Program-made: the position numbers and the translations under genes
From: Tindallia sp. MSAO_Bac2
GTDB lineage: Bacteria; Bacillota; Clostridia; Peptostreptococcales; Tindalliaceae
Length of the DNA: 64,000 nucleotides
Direction of reading: 5' to 3'
Assembly: GCA_003838145.1 (NCBI GenBank)
Contig: QYZZ01000013.1
Span: 33,460 to 97,459 of the forward strand
Shown: one piece after another, positions 27,251 through 35,159 of the stretch
How positions within the stretch are numbered: position 1 is the stretch's first letter
Layout of the letters: every line of letters starts with the position of its first letter
Notes under the pieces: model-generated
Database searches by the model: none
The model's input: only the letters and a program-made list of their open reading frames with translations
Told to the model about the DNA's origin: nothing

Positions 27251-27354
27251 CCTCATCTCTCAGAATCCACATTCTGCAGGATTTAGCACCATACATCCGA
27301 AGATTATGGTTGCCGGATTTCATCGGGCCCGTCCCTCCATCACTCTTTATAAGG
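27251..27354 (-). ncRNA. SAM-I (S-box) riboswitch upstream of metK
   Basis: On the minus strand the leader contains AGAGTGATGGAGGGACGGGC, then CCGATGAAATCCGGCAACC, ATGGTGCTAAATCCTGC and GAGAGATGAGG. These match the conserved S-box core in order. P1 is formed by CCTTAT at the 5' end and ATGAGG at the 3' end. S-boxes of this class bind S-adenosylmethionine and promote termination. Confidence 0.96.
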
Positions 27355-27402
27355 TAGATCGATTCAGTTGTACAAAACAATTAATCTTTATTCACAAGCT
27401 TA

Positions 27403-27432
27403 ATTATAGCATTTGAATATAATTACTGTCAA
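27403..27432 (-). promoter_or_regulatory. Sigma-A promoter of the metK leader
   Basis: On the minus strand TTGACA, an 18-bp spacer and TATAAT match both boxes exactly. Transcription would start near 27396, giving a leader of about 240 bases that holds the riboswitch. Confidence 0.88.
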
Positions 27433-27436
27433 CAGT

Positions 27437-28942
27437 TTACTGAAAATGGTTTTCAACTGCTCTGTCCAGCAAAATAGCCATTTCAGCTCTGGTCATTGCC
27501 CGACCGGGATTCAGGTTCATCTCTTCTGAAGCTTCCAGTATCTCTGATTCAATCAACAGATTGACGGCAGGGACTGCCCACTCACTCAGGCGGTGTGCAT
27601 CTCCAAAGGCCGGTTCAACATCTGCTGCCTGATTCAGATCCAGTTCAAGAGCTCTTGTCAGCATCATTAACCCCTGCTCTCTGGTGGCATGATCTGTAGG
27701 TCTGACAGTTCCGTCAGTGTGCCCTGTAATGATTTGATAGACCATCGCCACCTCAAGAGAGTCCTGTGCCCATTCACTAACCTTATCCCAGTCCTGCGGC
27801 AATGCTTCTGGCTGAAGCTCAGCTTTTTCGTTGTCCAAATCGAAGGCTTTTTCAAAGACAACGGCCAGTTCCTGTCTTGTCATAGGCCGGTCTGGTTCGT
27901 ATCGGTCTTCAGAAACACCACTGACAACACCGGCAGCATTAAGCCTTTCCACCGCATATCTCGCCATATGCTCTTCCATGTCGATGAAAACCGGTTCACC
28001 CGTTTTTTCTCTTTTCTCCGGCTCTTCAATTTCTTCCAATTCATTATGTGGTTCCAGTTGTTCCTGGTTCTGTGCATTCAAATTGCGGAATACGTCTTTT
28101 TTATCCAATTCTGCTACAGCTACAGGTATCAAATCCAGACTTCTTGCCCATCCTTCCATTTCACTATCAAATGATTCCAGCCGATACCAGTATACTCCAT
28201 TTTCCAGTCTGGCATTGCTGGTAACCCTTAGCTGAGATCCCTGCGAGAAGCGGTTGGTTTGCTCCCCTCCAATATCCTTAGACAACCTGAGGTCTTGAGG
28301 AGCAGCTTTTACCCTGTCACCAGGCTGATAAAACAGCAGATGCCCACGACTTACCGTATCCGGATTTGGTATGTTAAACCCAAGAGGTGTCCTTATTCCA
28401 GAAGGTACTTGACTCCAGTCCAAATCCGTCACCGCAACGTTATATCGTGTTCGTATCAGGTCGAAAATGCCATCCTGATATGTATTACCATTTCTGTCTG
28501 TCGGATTGTTCCGATTGAGCCAACCGTTGTACCCCCACAATGCAAAATACCAGTTTTCCAGTACATCCGGGTCCCGGTCCCCCACAGTAGCAATGTCTTC
28601 GAAGAGCCAGCGGCTTAACAAAATGTCAGCCCCCACTTCAATATTATATTTTGTGTCATAAAGCAATGCTTCCCGGTCCAAACGACTATTATGCACTTCG
28701 TTTATTTGCATGATTCCCTGATTCCCTGCATAGATGAAGGGCTGACCGTTTCTGAACTGACTTTTGCCGCTTTCCTTCCATGCAATGGCTCTAAGAAGTA
28801 CTGGTGGAATGCTTTTCTGCAGGGCTACTTCTTCAATTATTTCGTTAATTTCCTCCCGGCTGATTTCATTGTTGGCATGTGCAGGTATCAGTGCTGATTG
28901 AAGCAGCATTATTATACCTATTATTGCCACAAATTTTTTCAT
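27437..28942 (-). CDS. Secreted lytic-transglycosylase-like protein with S-layer homology domains
   Basis: Exported protein of 501 residues. A signal peptide (KKFVAIIGIIMLLQSALIPAHA) is followed by an SLT-type transglycosylase domain (about 28-150), whose likely catalytic Glu is in AIAWKESGKSQF; QGIMQINEVHNSRLD fits the family. A middle region of about 205-280 looks like an SH3-type wall-binding module. The C-terminal third (about 325-500) has SLH repeats (MARYAVERLNAAGVVSG, RPMTRQELAVVFEKAF, GRAMTRAEMAILLDRA) that would anchor it to secondary wall polymers. Role: peptidoglycan cleavage or remodelling. A repeated leader module with a hairpin precedes it. Confidence 0.85.
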   Translation of the reverse strand: MKKFVAIIGIIMLLQSALIPAHANNEISREEINEIIEEVALQKSIPPVLLRAIAWKESGKSQFRNGQPFIYAGNQGIMQINEVHNSRLDREALLYDTKYNIEVGADILLSRWLFEDIATVGDRDPDVLENWYFALWGYNGWLNRNNPTDRNGNTYQDGIFDLIRTRYNVAVTDLDWSQVPSGIRTPLGFNIPNPDTVSRGHLLFYQPGDRVKAAPQDLRLSKDIGGEQTNRFSQGSQLRVTSNARLENGVYWYRLESFDSEMEGWARSLDLIPVAVAELDKKDVFRNLNAQNQEQLEPHNELEEIEEPEKREKTGEPVFIDMEEHMARYAVERLNAAGVVSGVSEDRYEPDRPMTRQELAVVFEKAFDLDNEKAELQPEALPQDWDKVSEWAQDSLEVAMVYQIITGHTDGTVRPTDHATREQGLMMLTRALELDLNQAADVEPAFGDAHRLSEWAVPAVNLLIESEILEASEEMNLNPGRAMTRAEMAILLDRAVENHFQ

Positions 28943-28962
28943 GCTTCATTACTCCTTTCTTT

Positions 28963-29028
28963 GAACAACCACCTACGGTGGATTGTTCAATTAAGAATTT
29001 AAAATTATGAATGATGAATTAACTTCAA
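28963..29028 (-). repeat. Leader repeat module, copy upstream of the SLH protein gene
   Basis: On the minus strand TTGAAGTTAATTCATCATTC and an AT-rich run lead into a hairpin GAACAATCCACC-GTA-GGTGGTTGTTC (one mismatch), then the AAAGGAG ribosome binding site. It is the most diverged of five modules with this layout. Confidence 0.55.
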
Positions 29029-29104
29029 GAGACAAATTTATGCAGGAAGATAACACATCTTTTTTTCGGGTTATATTATTGATCCATGAGCTGTACTCCA
29101 CTGT

Positions 29105-30040
29105 TTATAAAAAGGTTGCCCAAAGCGGTATGGTAATCATCGAAAGAATGGTTGTGATAAAAACTGCCTTGGAGGCCAGATAATCATCAGCGTCATACAT
29201 ACTGGCAAAGGCTCCTGTAACTGCTCCCACCGGCATGGCTATAATAATGACCGGGATACCCAGCATCATTCCATCAAAGCCCAAAAGCCGGAGTGGTATG
29301 TACGCCAATAACGGCATCAGCAGCAAACGGTTAAAGGTAAGCAGGTACAAACTCCTGTCTCCAAGAATGCTTTTTAAGGAAACTTCACCCAGCAGTGCCC
29401 CGATGATCAGCATAGCCAGCGGTGTCGTGGTACTCCCCAGCATCTCCACAGCCTGATAAAGTGGTCCTGGCAATCTGATGGAGAAAACGAAGAAGCTAAA
29501 ACCGAATATAAGTGCAATAATTCCGGGACTGAGAAGGGCTTTGCGCAGATTCATTTCCTGTCCACTTCCTTCACGTGAGCTTCTTGACATAATAGCAACA
29601 CCCAGCGTCAGCAACACAAGATTAAAAGGCATATTGTAGAGTGCGGCAAAAAAAACGCCCATCTCTCCATAAATGACATTCACAACCGGAAATCCCATAA
29701 ATGTTACGTTTGAAAAAATCAACGCAAATTGTATGACATCCTTTCTTTTTGCCTTTTCTTTGCTTGTCTTTTTATAAATGTATGAAAAAGATATAATGCC
29801 GATATAGGCACAAATTGATATGATGATAATTTGAATGCTGGAAGAAAGCACTTCGCTGTCAAAAGGAAATTGCATTGCACTGATGACCAGAGCCGGCAGT
29901 GATACGTTCATCAGCAGACTGCTCATGCCCTTTATGGTAGATTGATCCAGCGCGGAAGCTTTCCGGGCCACAAAGCCAGTCAGCATAATAAAAAATAACA
30001 CCATGATCTGACTTACCACACTTATAAAAGCCTGATCCAA
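29105..30040 (-). CDS. AEC-family transporter (auxin efflux carrier type)
   Basis: Membrane protein of 311 residues with about ten helices in two halves, of the AEC/bile-acid-transporter superfamily. Recognised from MVLFFIMLTGFVARK, LLMNVSLPALVISAMQFPF, NVTFMGFPVVNVIYGEMGVFF and AMPVGAVTGAFASMYDADDYLASKAVFITT near the C-terminus. Bacterial members export or take up organic acids such as malate. The start is probably TTG 30040, six bases after AAGAGGG; the frame is open further upstream but only through repeat DNA. No functional partner gene is adjacent. Confidence 0.87.
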   Translation of the reverse strand: MDQAFISVVSQIMVLFFIMLTGFVARKASALDQSTIKGMSSLLMNVSLPALVISAMQFPFDSEVLSSSIQIIIISICAYIGIISFSYIYKKTSKEKAKRKDVIQFALIFSNVTFMGFPVVNVIYGEMGVFFAALYNMPFNLVLLTLGVAIMSRSSREGSGQEMNLRKALLSPGIIALIFGFSFFVFSIRLPGPLYQAVEMLGSTTTPLAMLIIGALLGEVSLKSILGDRSLYLLTFNRLLLMPLLAYIPLRLLGFDGMMLGIPVIIIAMPVGAVTGAFASMYDADDYLASKAVFITTILSMITIPLWATFL

Positions 30041-30070
30041 TTGAATCCCTCTTTCCCTGCGCCAGAACAA

Positions 30071-30171
30071 AGACGCTTCGCGTCTATTGTAATTGAGAAT
30101 TGATAATGGATAATGGATAATTAAGTTCAAATACCGGCAGGGCACTCGTACCCTCAGGGCACTCGTGCTAT
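30071..30171 (-). repeat. Leader repeat module, copy upstream of the AEC transporter gene
   Basis: Best conserved with copies at 34932 and 36840. On the minus strand: TATAGGAAATAGCACGAGTG, TTGAACTTAATTATCC, repeated ATTATCCATTATC, AATTCTCAATTACAAT, and the hairpin AGACGC-GAA-GCGTCT. It sits between the terminator of the previous gene and the ribosome binding site of the next. Confidence 0.8.
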
Positions 30172-30183
30172 TTCCTATAGCTT

Positions 30184-30215
30184 AATAAAGCCTTCTGATT
30201 TAGATTCAGAAGGCT
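30184..30215 (-). terminator. Rho-independent terminator of the phosphohexose mutase gene
   Basis: On the minus strand AGCCTTCTGA, a 7-base loop and TCAGAAGGCT are followed by TTATT. It lies about 100 bases after the stop codon. Confidence 0.75.
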
Positions 30216-30314
30216 ATGGCTCTATTTATTTTATCACTGTTTCGACTATCTTATCTTTTCGTAATGATAATGTAATCTTTTTGAAAAGAATTTGACATAA
30301 ATGCAGGCTGCGAA

Positions 30315-32024
30315 CTAAATATTGGCAATTATTTTTTCCACCTGACCGACCCATCTTTGAAGCCGCTGATCTGTATCCTGCACACCATTTCCTTTTGCTG
30401 CTGCATAGATTTTTAGCTTCGGTTCCGTTCCGGAGGGTCTCAGGCACACCCAGTCATCTGTGCTGATTATCAACTTAATAACATTGGAAGCAGGGAATCC
30501 TGGCATTTTCTGGTAATCCTCTATTTTAATTATCCGGTCTTCCCCCAGTTGTTTCGGCGCCTGATTTCGAAAATAGTTCATAATATGGCTGATTTTTTCC
30601 ATACCTTCCTTACCCTTGAGGGTGATGGATTTCAGGGTTTCCCGGTAAGTTCCGTACTTTTCGTAAAGACGAAGCAGTGCATCGTAAAGGTTCATGCCTT
30701 CCAGCGCATACACGGCTGCCATCTCGGCAATCAGCAATGAAGCTACCACAGCATCTTTATCACGGGCATGAGTACCTGCCAGATAGCCATAGCTTTCCTC
30801 GTAACCCATAATAAATTCTTTCTCTCCTGTTTCCTCATAATGCTTTATCCGATCGCCTATATACTTGAAGCCTGTAAGAGTGTTTTCCACTGCCACCCCA
30901 TAACTTTCAGCAATTTTTGCACCCATTTCGCTGGTAACAATGGTTTTTACTATTAACCCATTATCCGGTAGTGTTTCCAGCTCTTTTCGACTTCTGATCA
31001 GATATTCAACCATCAAAGCGCCGGTTTGGTTGCCTGTCAGCACCTGATAATTGCCTTCACTGTTTTTAACAACTGCCCCCACCCGGTCCCCGTCAGGGTC
31101 GGTTCCAATAATCAAATCTGCCTTTTCTTTTTCTGCCAGCTCCATCGCCAGCTCAAAGGCTTCTTTTTCTTCCGGATTAGGCGATTTAACTGTTGAGAAC
31201 TCAGGATCCGGTCTGGATTGTTCCGGTTCTGGGATCACTTTTTTAAATCCTGCCCGCCTAAGCACCTCAGGCACCAAATAGGTTCCTGTTCCATGCAACG
31301 GGGTATATACTACCTTGAAGCTATCCGCCATACGCTGGATGGCATCCTGACGCAGGCTCTGTTTCAGAACTGCATCGACGTAGGCATCATCCATTGCTTT
31401 ACCTAGTATTTCCAGCAGGTTTTTTTCAGCAGCTTTTTCCTGTGGCAGTTGATTTATGGAACTCAGGTCTTCTACTTTTCCAATGGCTTCCATAATTGCC
31501 TCAGCGGTTTCAGTTGCCACCTGGGCTCCGTCTTCCCAGTATACTTTGAATCCATTGTATTCCGGTGGATTGTGGCTGGCTGTCACCACAATCCCAGCAA
31601 TGGCTTGCTTCTCACGCAGCGCAAAGGAAAGCTGAGGTGTGGGGCGTAAATCTTCAAAAATATAGGCTTTTATTCCATTTCCAGCCAAAACAGAAGCTGC
31701 TTCCAGCGTAAATTCGCGGGAAAAGTGGCGGCAGTCATGGGCAATCACAACTCCTCTGGCCGCAGCTTCGGAGCCATGAGAATTTATGTAGTCTGCCAAT
31801 CCCTGGGTTGCTTTTCTTACCATATAGACATTCATCCGATTAGTTCCAGCTCCCAGGACTCCGCGAAGCCCGCCAGTTCCAAAGGCTAATTCCTGAAAAA
31901 AGCGGTCCTCGATTTCTTTTTCGTTTCCTTCAATGGCCATTAGTTCCCTGCGGGTATCCTCATCAAAATATGGATCATTTTTCCAGGTTTCATATCGCTG
32001 CATGGTTTCTTTATCCACGTTCAT
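30315..32024 (-). CDS. pgcA: Phosphoglucomutase/phosphomannomutase
   Basis: Alpha-D-phosphohexomutase of about 569 residues, the PgcA size class of Firmicutes. The phosphoserine loop is VVTASHNPPEYNGFK, with the catalytic Ser near residue 150. The metal loop is GTDPDGDRVGAV, the sugar loop GYEESYGYL and the phosphate-binding loop LRPSGTEPKLKIY. It interconverts glucose-1-phosphate and glucose-6-phosphate for wall and glycolipid precursors. Start is uncertain among GTG 32027, ATG 32024 and GTG 32018 because GGGGAG lies very close. Confidence 0.93.
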   Translation of the reverse strand: MNVDKETMQRYETWKNDPYFDEDTRRELMAIEGNEKEIEDRFFQELAFGTGGLRGVLGAGTNRMNVYMVRKATQGLADYINSHGSEAAARGVVIAHDCRHFSREFTLEAASVLAGNGIKAYIFEDLRPTPQLSFALREKQAIAGIVVTASHNPPEYNGFKVYWEDGAQVATETAEAIMEAIGKVEDLSSINQLPQEKAAEKNLLEILGKAMDDAYVDAVLKQSLRQDAIQRMADSFKVVYTPLHGTGTYLVPEVLRRAGFKKVIPEPEQSRPDPEFSTVKSPNPEEKEAFELAMELAEKEKADLIIGTDPDGDRVGAVVKNSEGNYQVLTGNQTGALMVEYLIRSRKELETLPDNGLIVKTIVTSEMGAKIAESYGVAVENTLTGFKYIGDRIKHYEETGEKEFIMGYEESYGYLAGTHARDKDAVVASLLIAEMAAVYALEGMNLYDALLRLYEKYGTYRETLKSITLKGKEGMEKISHIMNYFRNQAPKQLGEDRIIKIEDYQKMPGFPASNVIKLIISTDDWVCLRPSGTEPKLKIYAAAKGNGVQDTDQRLQRWVGQVEKIIANI

Positions 32025-32120
32025 CACTCCCCGTTCTGCATATTTACGCTTTGGTTTTTTTCATAGATTACGCATTCGTCATATGTTTATTATACCACTG
32101 CATAAAGTTTATTAACGTAA

Positions 32121-32140
32121 AAAACCGCCAGTGGCGGTTT
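32121..32140 (-). terminator. Terminator of the mbl-flagellar gene cluster
   Basis: On the minus strand AAACCGCC, loop ACTG-type and GGCGGTTTTTTA form a strong hairpin with a T-run. It begins at the last base of the rod-binding protein gene. Confidence 0.85.
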
Positions 32141-32502
32141 CATTCTTCCATCTTTTCATTATTAACGGTATCTTCCTGATTCTGTAATGGTGTAGTCTGC
32201 CGGGAAAGTTGCTGATACATTTGCTGTGCCAGTCCGATGCCCTGTCCCTGAGCCATGCTGTTGGCCAGCTCTTCATCATGCAAGTCTTCAAATATCTCAC
32301 GGGCATGACTTTTTTCAACCAGTCCGTTTTCCTGGACAGTGCTTCGCATCTGTCGAATCATCATATGCAAAAAAATAGATTCAAACTCGCGGCAGGCATC
32401 CATCAGCCTCTCATCTTCTTTTCCCTTCAGATCTTTTTCTGAATTCACAGAAGGCTGCTGGCTGCTATTTTGAATTCGCATCATGGCCTCATTTATGTTC
32501 AT
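32140..32502 (-). CDS. FlgJ-like rod-binding protein
   Basis: Protein of about 120 residues that matches the N-terminal rod-binding domain of FlgJ: LMDACREFESIFLHMMIRQM, then REIFEDLHDEELANSMAQGQ and GIGLAQQMY. The C-terminal muramidase part of proteobacterial FlgJ is absent, as usual in Firmicutes. It is expected to help assemble the flagellar rod in the periplasm-like space. Start is ATG 32502 after TGAGGTGA. It follows flhP by about 100 bases. Confidence 0.85.
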   Translation of the reverse strand: MNINEAMMRIQNSSQQPSVNSEKDLKGKEDERLMDACREFESIFLHMMIRQMRSTVQENGLVEKSHAREIFEDLHDEELANSMAQGQGIGLAQQMYQQLSRQTTPLQNQEDTVNNEKMEE

Positions 32503-32566
32503 TGCCGTCACCTCAGTTTACTTGCAATTTTTCATTGTTCATTATCCATCACTCGTTGTCAATTGC

Positions 32567-32612
32567 TTATTCCCTTATCTGATTATTCCCTTATCTGTTT
32601 ATTCCCTTATCT
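32567..32612 (-). repeat. 16-bp tandem repeat starting at the flhP stop codon
   Basis: Three units of TTATTCCCTTATCTG plus one variable base (plus-strand sense). On the minus strand the first unit contains the TAA stop of flhP. Similar to the arrays at 33641, 42924 and 47591, which also begin at stop codons. Confidence 0.8.
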
Positions 32613-33401
32613 TTTAAGATTATTTGCCATGCTCATCATTTCATCAGAGGTCTGAATGGTTTTGGAGTTGGTTTCGTAAGCCCTTTGGGCCATGATCATG
32701 CGAACCATTTCATCGACAATCTGAACATTAGACGTTTCCAAATAATTCTGCCGTATCCGGGTATCCATTTCTGCATTGTCTTCAGGTACCGCTTCTCCAG
32801 ATGCTGCCGTTGGTTGGAACAGATTTTGTCCCTTTGCTTCCAGACCCTGCGGATTCAGGAATTGAACCACTTTCAATGTGCCCAGCTCTTCTATTTCACC
32901 GTCTTCGTTTTCCGCGGTTATCATTCCGCTTTCAGAAATGCTGAGTTGTCCAAATTCTCCATCAAAAGCGATAATATCATCAAATTCCGACATAACGAAG
33001 TAGCCGTCTGATGTGACCAGTGCCAGTTCATCGCCATCCACGCTCAATTTAAAAGAGCCGTCTCTTGTATAAAACAGGTCGCCTCCAGGTCCTTCGATTT
33101 CAAAAAAACCAGACCCCTGTAAAGCAACGTCCAGTGGGTTGTCGGTATTTTCCATGCTTCCCTGCATAAAAAGCCGGGAAGTGGCAGCAGGCATCACTCC
33201 ATGTCCCATCTGAAGGTGTACTGGGCTGCCTTCGCCTTCCACCAGCTGATTCCTTCTTATATTAGTGTATAATAAGTCCTTAAATTCCAGCTGCTGCTTT
33301 TTATAGGCGGTTGTGTTAACATTCGCCAGATTATTGGAGATGGTATCCATATTCAATTGCTGTGACTTCATTCCTGTTGCCGCTGACCATAATGCTCTCA
33401 T
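32607..33401 (-). CDS. flhP: Flagellar basal-body rod protein FlhP (FlgG-like)
   Basis: Rod or hook-basal-body protein of 264 residues. The N-terminus MRALWSAATGMKSQQLNMD and NNLANVNTTAYKKQQLEF is the basal-body rod signature. The middle has DVALQGSGFFEIEGPGGDLF and YTRDGSFKLS. The C-terminus TSNVQIVDEMVRMIMAQRAY is the matching coiled helix. In Bacillus subtilis the order mbl-flhO-flhP is the same, which supports the symbol. It lies 416 bases after flhO, a gap filled by repeats. Confidence 0.88.
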   Translation of the reverse strand: MRALWSAATGMKSQQLNMDTISNNLANVNTTAYKKQQLEFKDLLYTNIRRNQLVEGEGSPVHLQMGHGVMPAATSRLFMQGSMENTDNPLDVALQGSGFFEIEGPGGDLFYTRDGSFKLSVDGDELALVTSDGYFVMSEFDDIIAFDGEFGQLSISESGMITAENEDGEIEELGTLKVVQFLNPQGLEAKGQNLFQPTAASGEAVPEDNAEMDTRIRQNYLETSNVQIVDEMVRMIMAQRAYETNSKTIQTSDEMMSMANNLKR

Positions 33402-33459
33402 TACCAGGCCCTCCTCTTTTATTGTGAGTCACTGTGACTCTTCAGTGCCTTATTTTTTC

Positions 33460-33577
33460 TTCGCGCCCTTTGCGTCCTTCGCGGTTTACATCTTTTCGCT
33501 GCTCTTCGATGAGGCTTGATCTGGTGCACTGCACTCCCCCTCACCCTAACCCTCTCCCGCCAGGGGAGAGGGGATTT
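33460..33577. repeat. Intergenic repeat remnants of types widespread in bacteria
   Basis: Two recognisable pieces lie between flhO and flhP. One is CTTCGCGCCCTTTGCGTCC followed by TTCGCGGTTT (33460-33486). The other is CCCTCACCCTAACCCTCTCC with a GGGGAGAGGGG partner (about 33536-33577), forming a hairpin of CCTCTCCC and GGGAGAGG type. Such strings recur between genes in many unrelated genomes. No coding potential is seen in 33402-33640. Confidence 0.6.
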
Positions 33578-33640
33578 TGCTGATCAATTTCCTAACCGTC
33601 AGGCAGAGGGGGTTAACTGCTTTCTCAGTTGCTTTATCAC

Positions 33641-33820
33641 CTATAACCTGCTTTATTTAACCTGTTCCCTATAACCTGCTTTATTTAACCTGTTCCCTAT
33701 AACCTGCTTTATTTAACCTGTTCCCTATAACCTGCTTTATTTAACCTGTTCCCTATAACCTGCTTTTCTATATGGTTTTACCTATTCCCTATAACCTATT
33801 CCCTATAACCTGCTTTTCTA
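33641..33820 (-). repeat. 28-bp tandem repeat array reaching the flhO stop codon
   Basis: Four exact 28-bp units (33641-33752; plus-strand unit CTATAACCTGCTTTATTTAA then CCTGTTCC) followed by shorter degenerate copies to 33820. The last copy contains the TAG stop of flhO. There are no unique spacers between units, so it is not a CRISPR array. Confidence 0.95.
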
Positions 33821-34909
33821 TCCTCTTCCAATATCATTGACTGCCCGCTGCAGCATTTCATCATAAGTGTGAACCACTCGCTGGTTAGACTCGTAGGCCC
33901 GCATAACATTAATCATTTCAACCATCTGATCAACGGCCTCCACATTGGAGTTTTCTATAAATCCCTGCAGTACACGGCCTTCAAAATCTATGGCTTCCGG
34001 TTCGAATCTTTCTTCAAATCGATATAAATTGTTTCCGACTTTTCTTAAATCCTGGGTGTTGGCAAAATCCATTACTGCAATCTGGTCCCGTACTTCTCCG
34101 TCAACCAGCACTCTCCCGTCCGGTGTAACCTGAAAATCTTCTCCATCAACCATAATAGAGGTTTCATTGACACTGGCCAGAAAATGACCCGTTCGGGTAA
34201 TGATGTCTCCGTTATCATTAAGAGTGAAGTTGCCGTCCCGGGTAAAGAGAGGATCTGCCTCCGGGTCCTCCGGATCGTATATCATAAAAAACCCGGCACC
34301 TTCAAGGGCTAAATCCAGCGGACTTTCTGTCTGCTCCAGAGAACCCTGGGTAAAATCAGTAGCAAATTTTTCTAGTCGGACACCTGCGTTCATGGTTCCG
34401 ATAACATTGCCTCCGGTTCTTCTTACTAAATTGGCAACCACTTCTCCGTTGTCAATGACTCTTCCCTGATTATCTATTTCAAAGTTCTCATTTTCAACCT
34501 GTACCGTGCGACCAGACGCATCCAGTATAGGGTTGCCGTAACGCGTCGTTATGGCTCCGGTTCCGTCCCTTTCGTAAGTACGTAGATATCCATCTTCACC
34601 TCTGGCAAAGGCTGTGGTTTTATTATAGCTGATTCCAGTTCGTGTGGAAGCAGCAAAAAAACCGCCCGCCGTGGAAAGACGAAAACCTTCATTGTCCTCC
34701 TCGACCTGCACTTCCAGGTTACGACTATGGGGAACAGCCGGTTCCGTCGCATTAATTTTACTGATCAACACTTCAGGAAAGGCTTCCGTGATTACCAGAT
34801 CTCTTTTATATCCCGTCGTATTTGCGTTGGCCATATTATTCGAAGCTGCATCCAAACGCTTTTCTGCCGTCTGCATACCAGATACAGCATTGTACATTCC
34901 TCTGAACAT
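33818..34909 (-). CDS. flhO: Flagellar hook/basal-body protein FlhO (FlgF/FlgG-like)
   Basis: Basal-body rod protein of 363 residues. MFRGMYNAVSGMQTAEKRLD and NNMANANTTGYKRDLVITEA form the N-terminal rod motif. LDLALEGAGFFMIYDPEDPE, FTRDGNFTLN and the C-terminal GFIENSNVEAVDQMVEMINV fit the FlgF/G family. It is longer than its partner FlhP by about 100 residues in the middle domain. The start is ATG 34909 after GGAAGGG. It follows mbl, as in Bacillus. Confidence 0.88.
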   Translation of the reverse strand: MFRGMYNAVSGMQTAEKRLDAASNNMANANTTGYKRDLVITEAFPEVLISKINATEPAVPHSRNLEVQVEEDNEGFRLSTAGGFFAASTRTGISYNKTTAFARGEDGYLRTYERDGTGAITTRYGNPILDASGRTVQVENENFEIDNQGRVIDNGEVVANLVRRTGGNVIGTMNAGVRLEKFATDFTQGSLEQTESPLDLALEGAGFFMIYDPEDPEADPLFTRDGNFTLNDNGDIITRTGHFLASVNETSIMVDGEDFQVTPDGRVLVDGEVRDQIAVMDFANTQDLRKVGNNLYRFEERFEPEAIDFEGRVLQGFIENSNVEAVDQMVEMINVMRAYESNQRVVHTYDEMLQRAVNDIGRG

Positions 34910-34931
34910 GAATTTCACCCTTCCAGGACAA

Positions 34932-35030
34932 AGACGCTAAGCGTCTATTGTAATTGAGAATTGATGATTGATAATGGATAATGGATAATTAAGTTCAAAC
35001 ACCCAAAGTGCTCAAGTGAATTTTCCTATA
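34932..35030 (-). repeat. Leader repeat module, copy upstream of flhO
   Basis: On the minus strand it has TATAGGAAAA, TTGAACTTAATTATCC, repeated ATTATCCATTATC, AATTCTCAATTACAAT and the hairpin AGACGC-TTA-GCGTCT, followed by the flhO ribosome binding site. Same order and orientation as the copies at 30071 and 36840. Confidence 0.8.
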
Positions 35031-35034
35031 CCAT

Positions 35035-35079
35035 AAAAAAGTGCCAAATACACCTTTCTATAAGGTTATCGGCACTTTT
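35035..35079 (-). terminator. Terminator after mbl
   Basis: On the minus strand AAAAGTGCC pairs with GGCACTTTT across a 25-base loop that contains a second small hairpin, followed by TTTATGG. It would separate mbl from flhO unless partial. Confidence 0.65.
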
Positions 35080-35102
35080 GCTTTAGGCTTTAGGCTTTTT
35101 AC

Positions 35103-35143
35103 TTTTAACTGTTAACTTTTAATACCCGTTCCGGGCACAGGCT
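35103..35143 (-). repeat. Hairpin repeat shared with the atpE region, copy 1
   Basis: On the minus strand AAAGCCTGTGCCCGGAACGG is followed by GTATTAAAAGTTAACAGTT. Almost the same string lies at 42874-42926. It contains the short hairpin CCCG-GAA-CGGG and lies just after the mbl stop codon. Confidence 0.75.
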
Positions 35144-35159
35144 TTACACTTGCATTTCA

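Noticed and set aside
29105..30145. Longer N-terminus for the AEC transporter from an upstream start
   Set aside because: The extra residues are translated leader-repeat DNA; TTG 30040 has a good ribosome binding site and fits the family length.
33641..33820. Possible CRISPR array (28-bp direct repeats)
   Set aside because: Units are directly adjacent with no unique spacers and no cas genes nearby; it is a simple tandem repeat.
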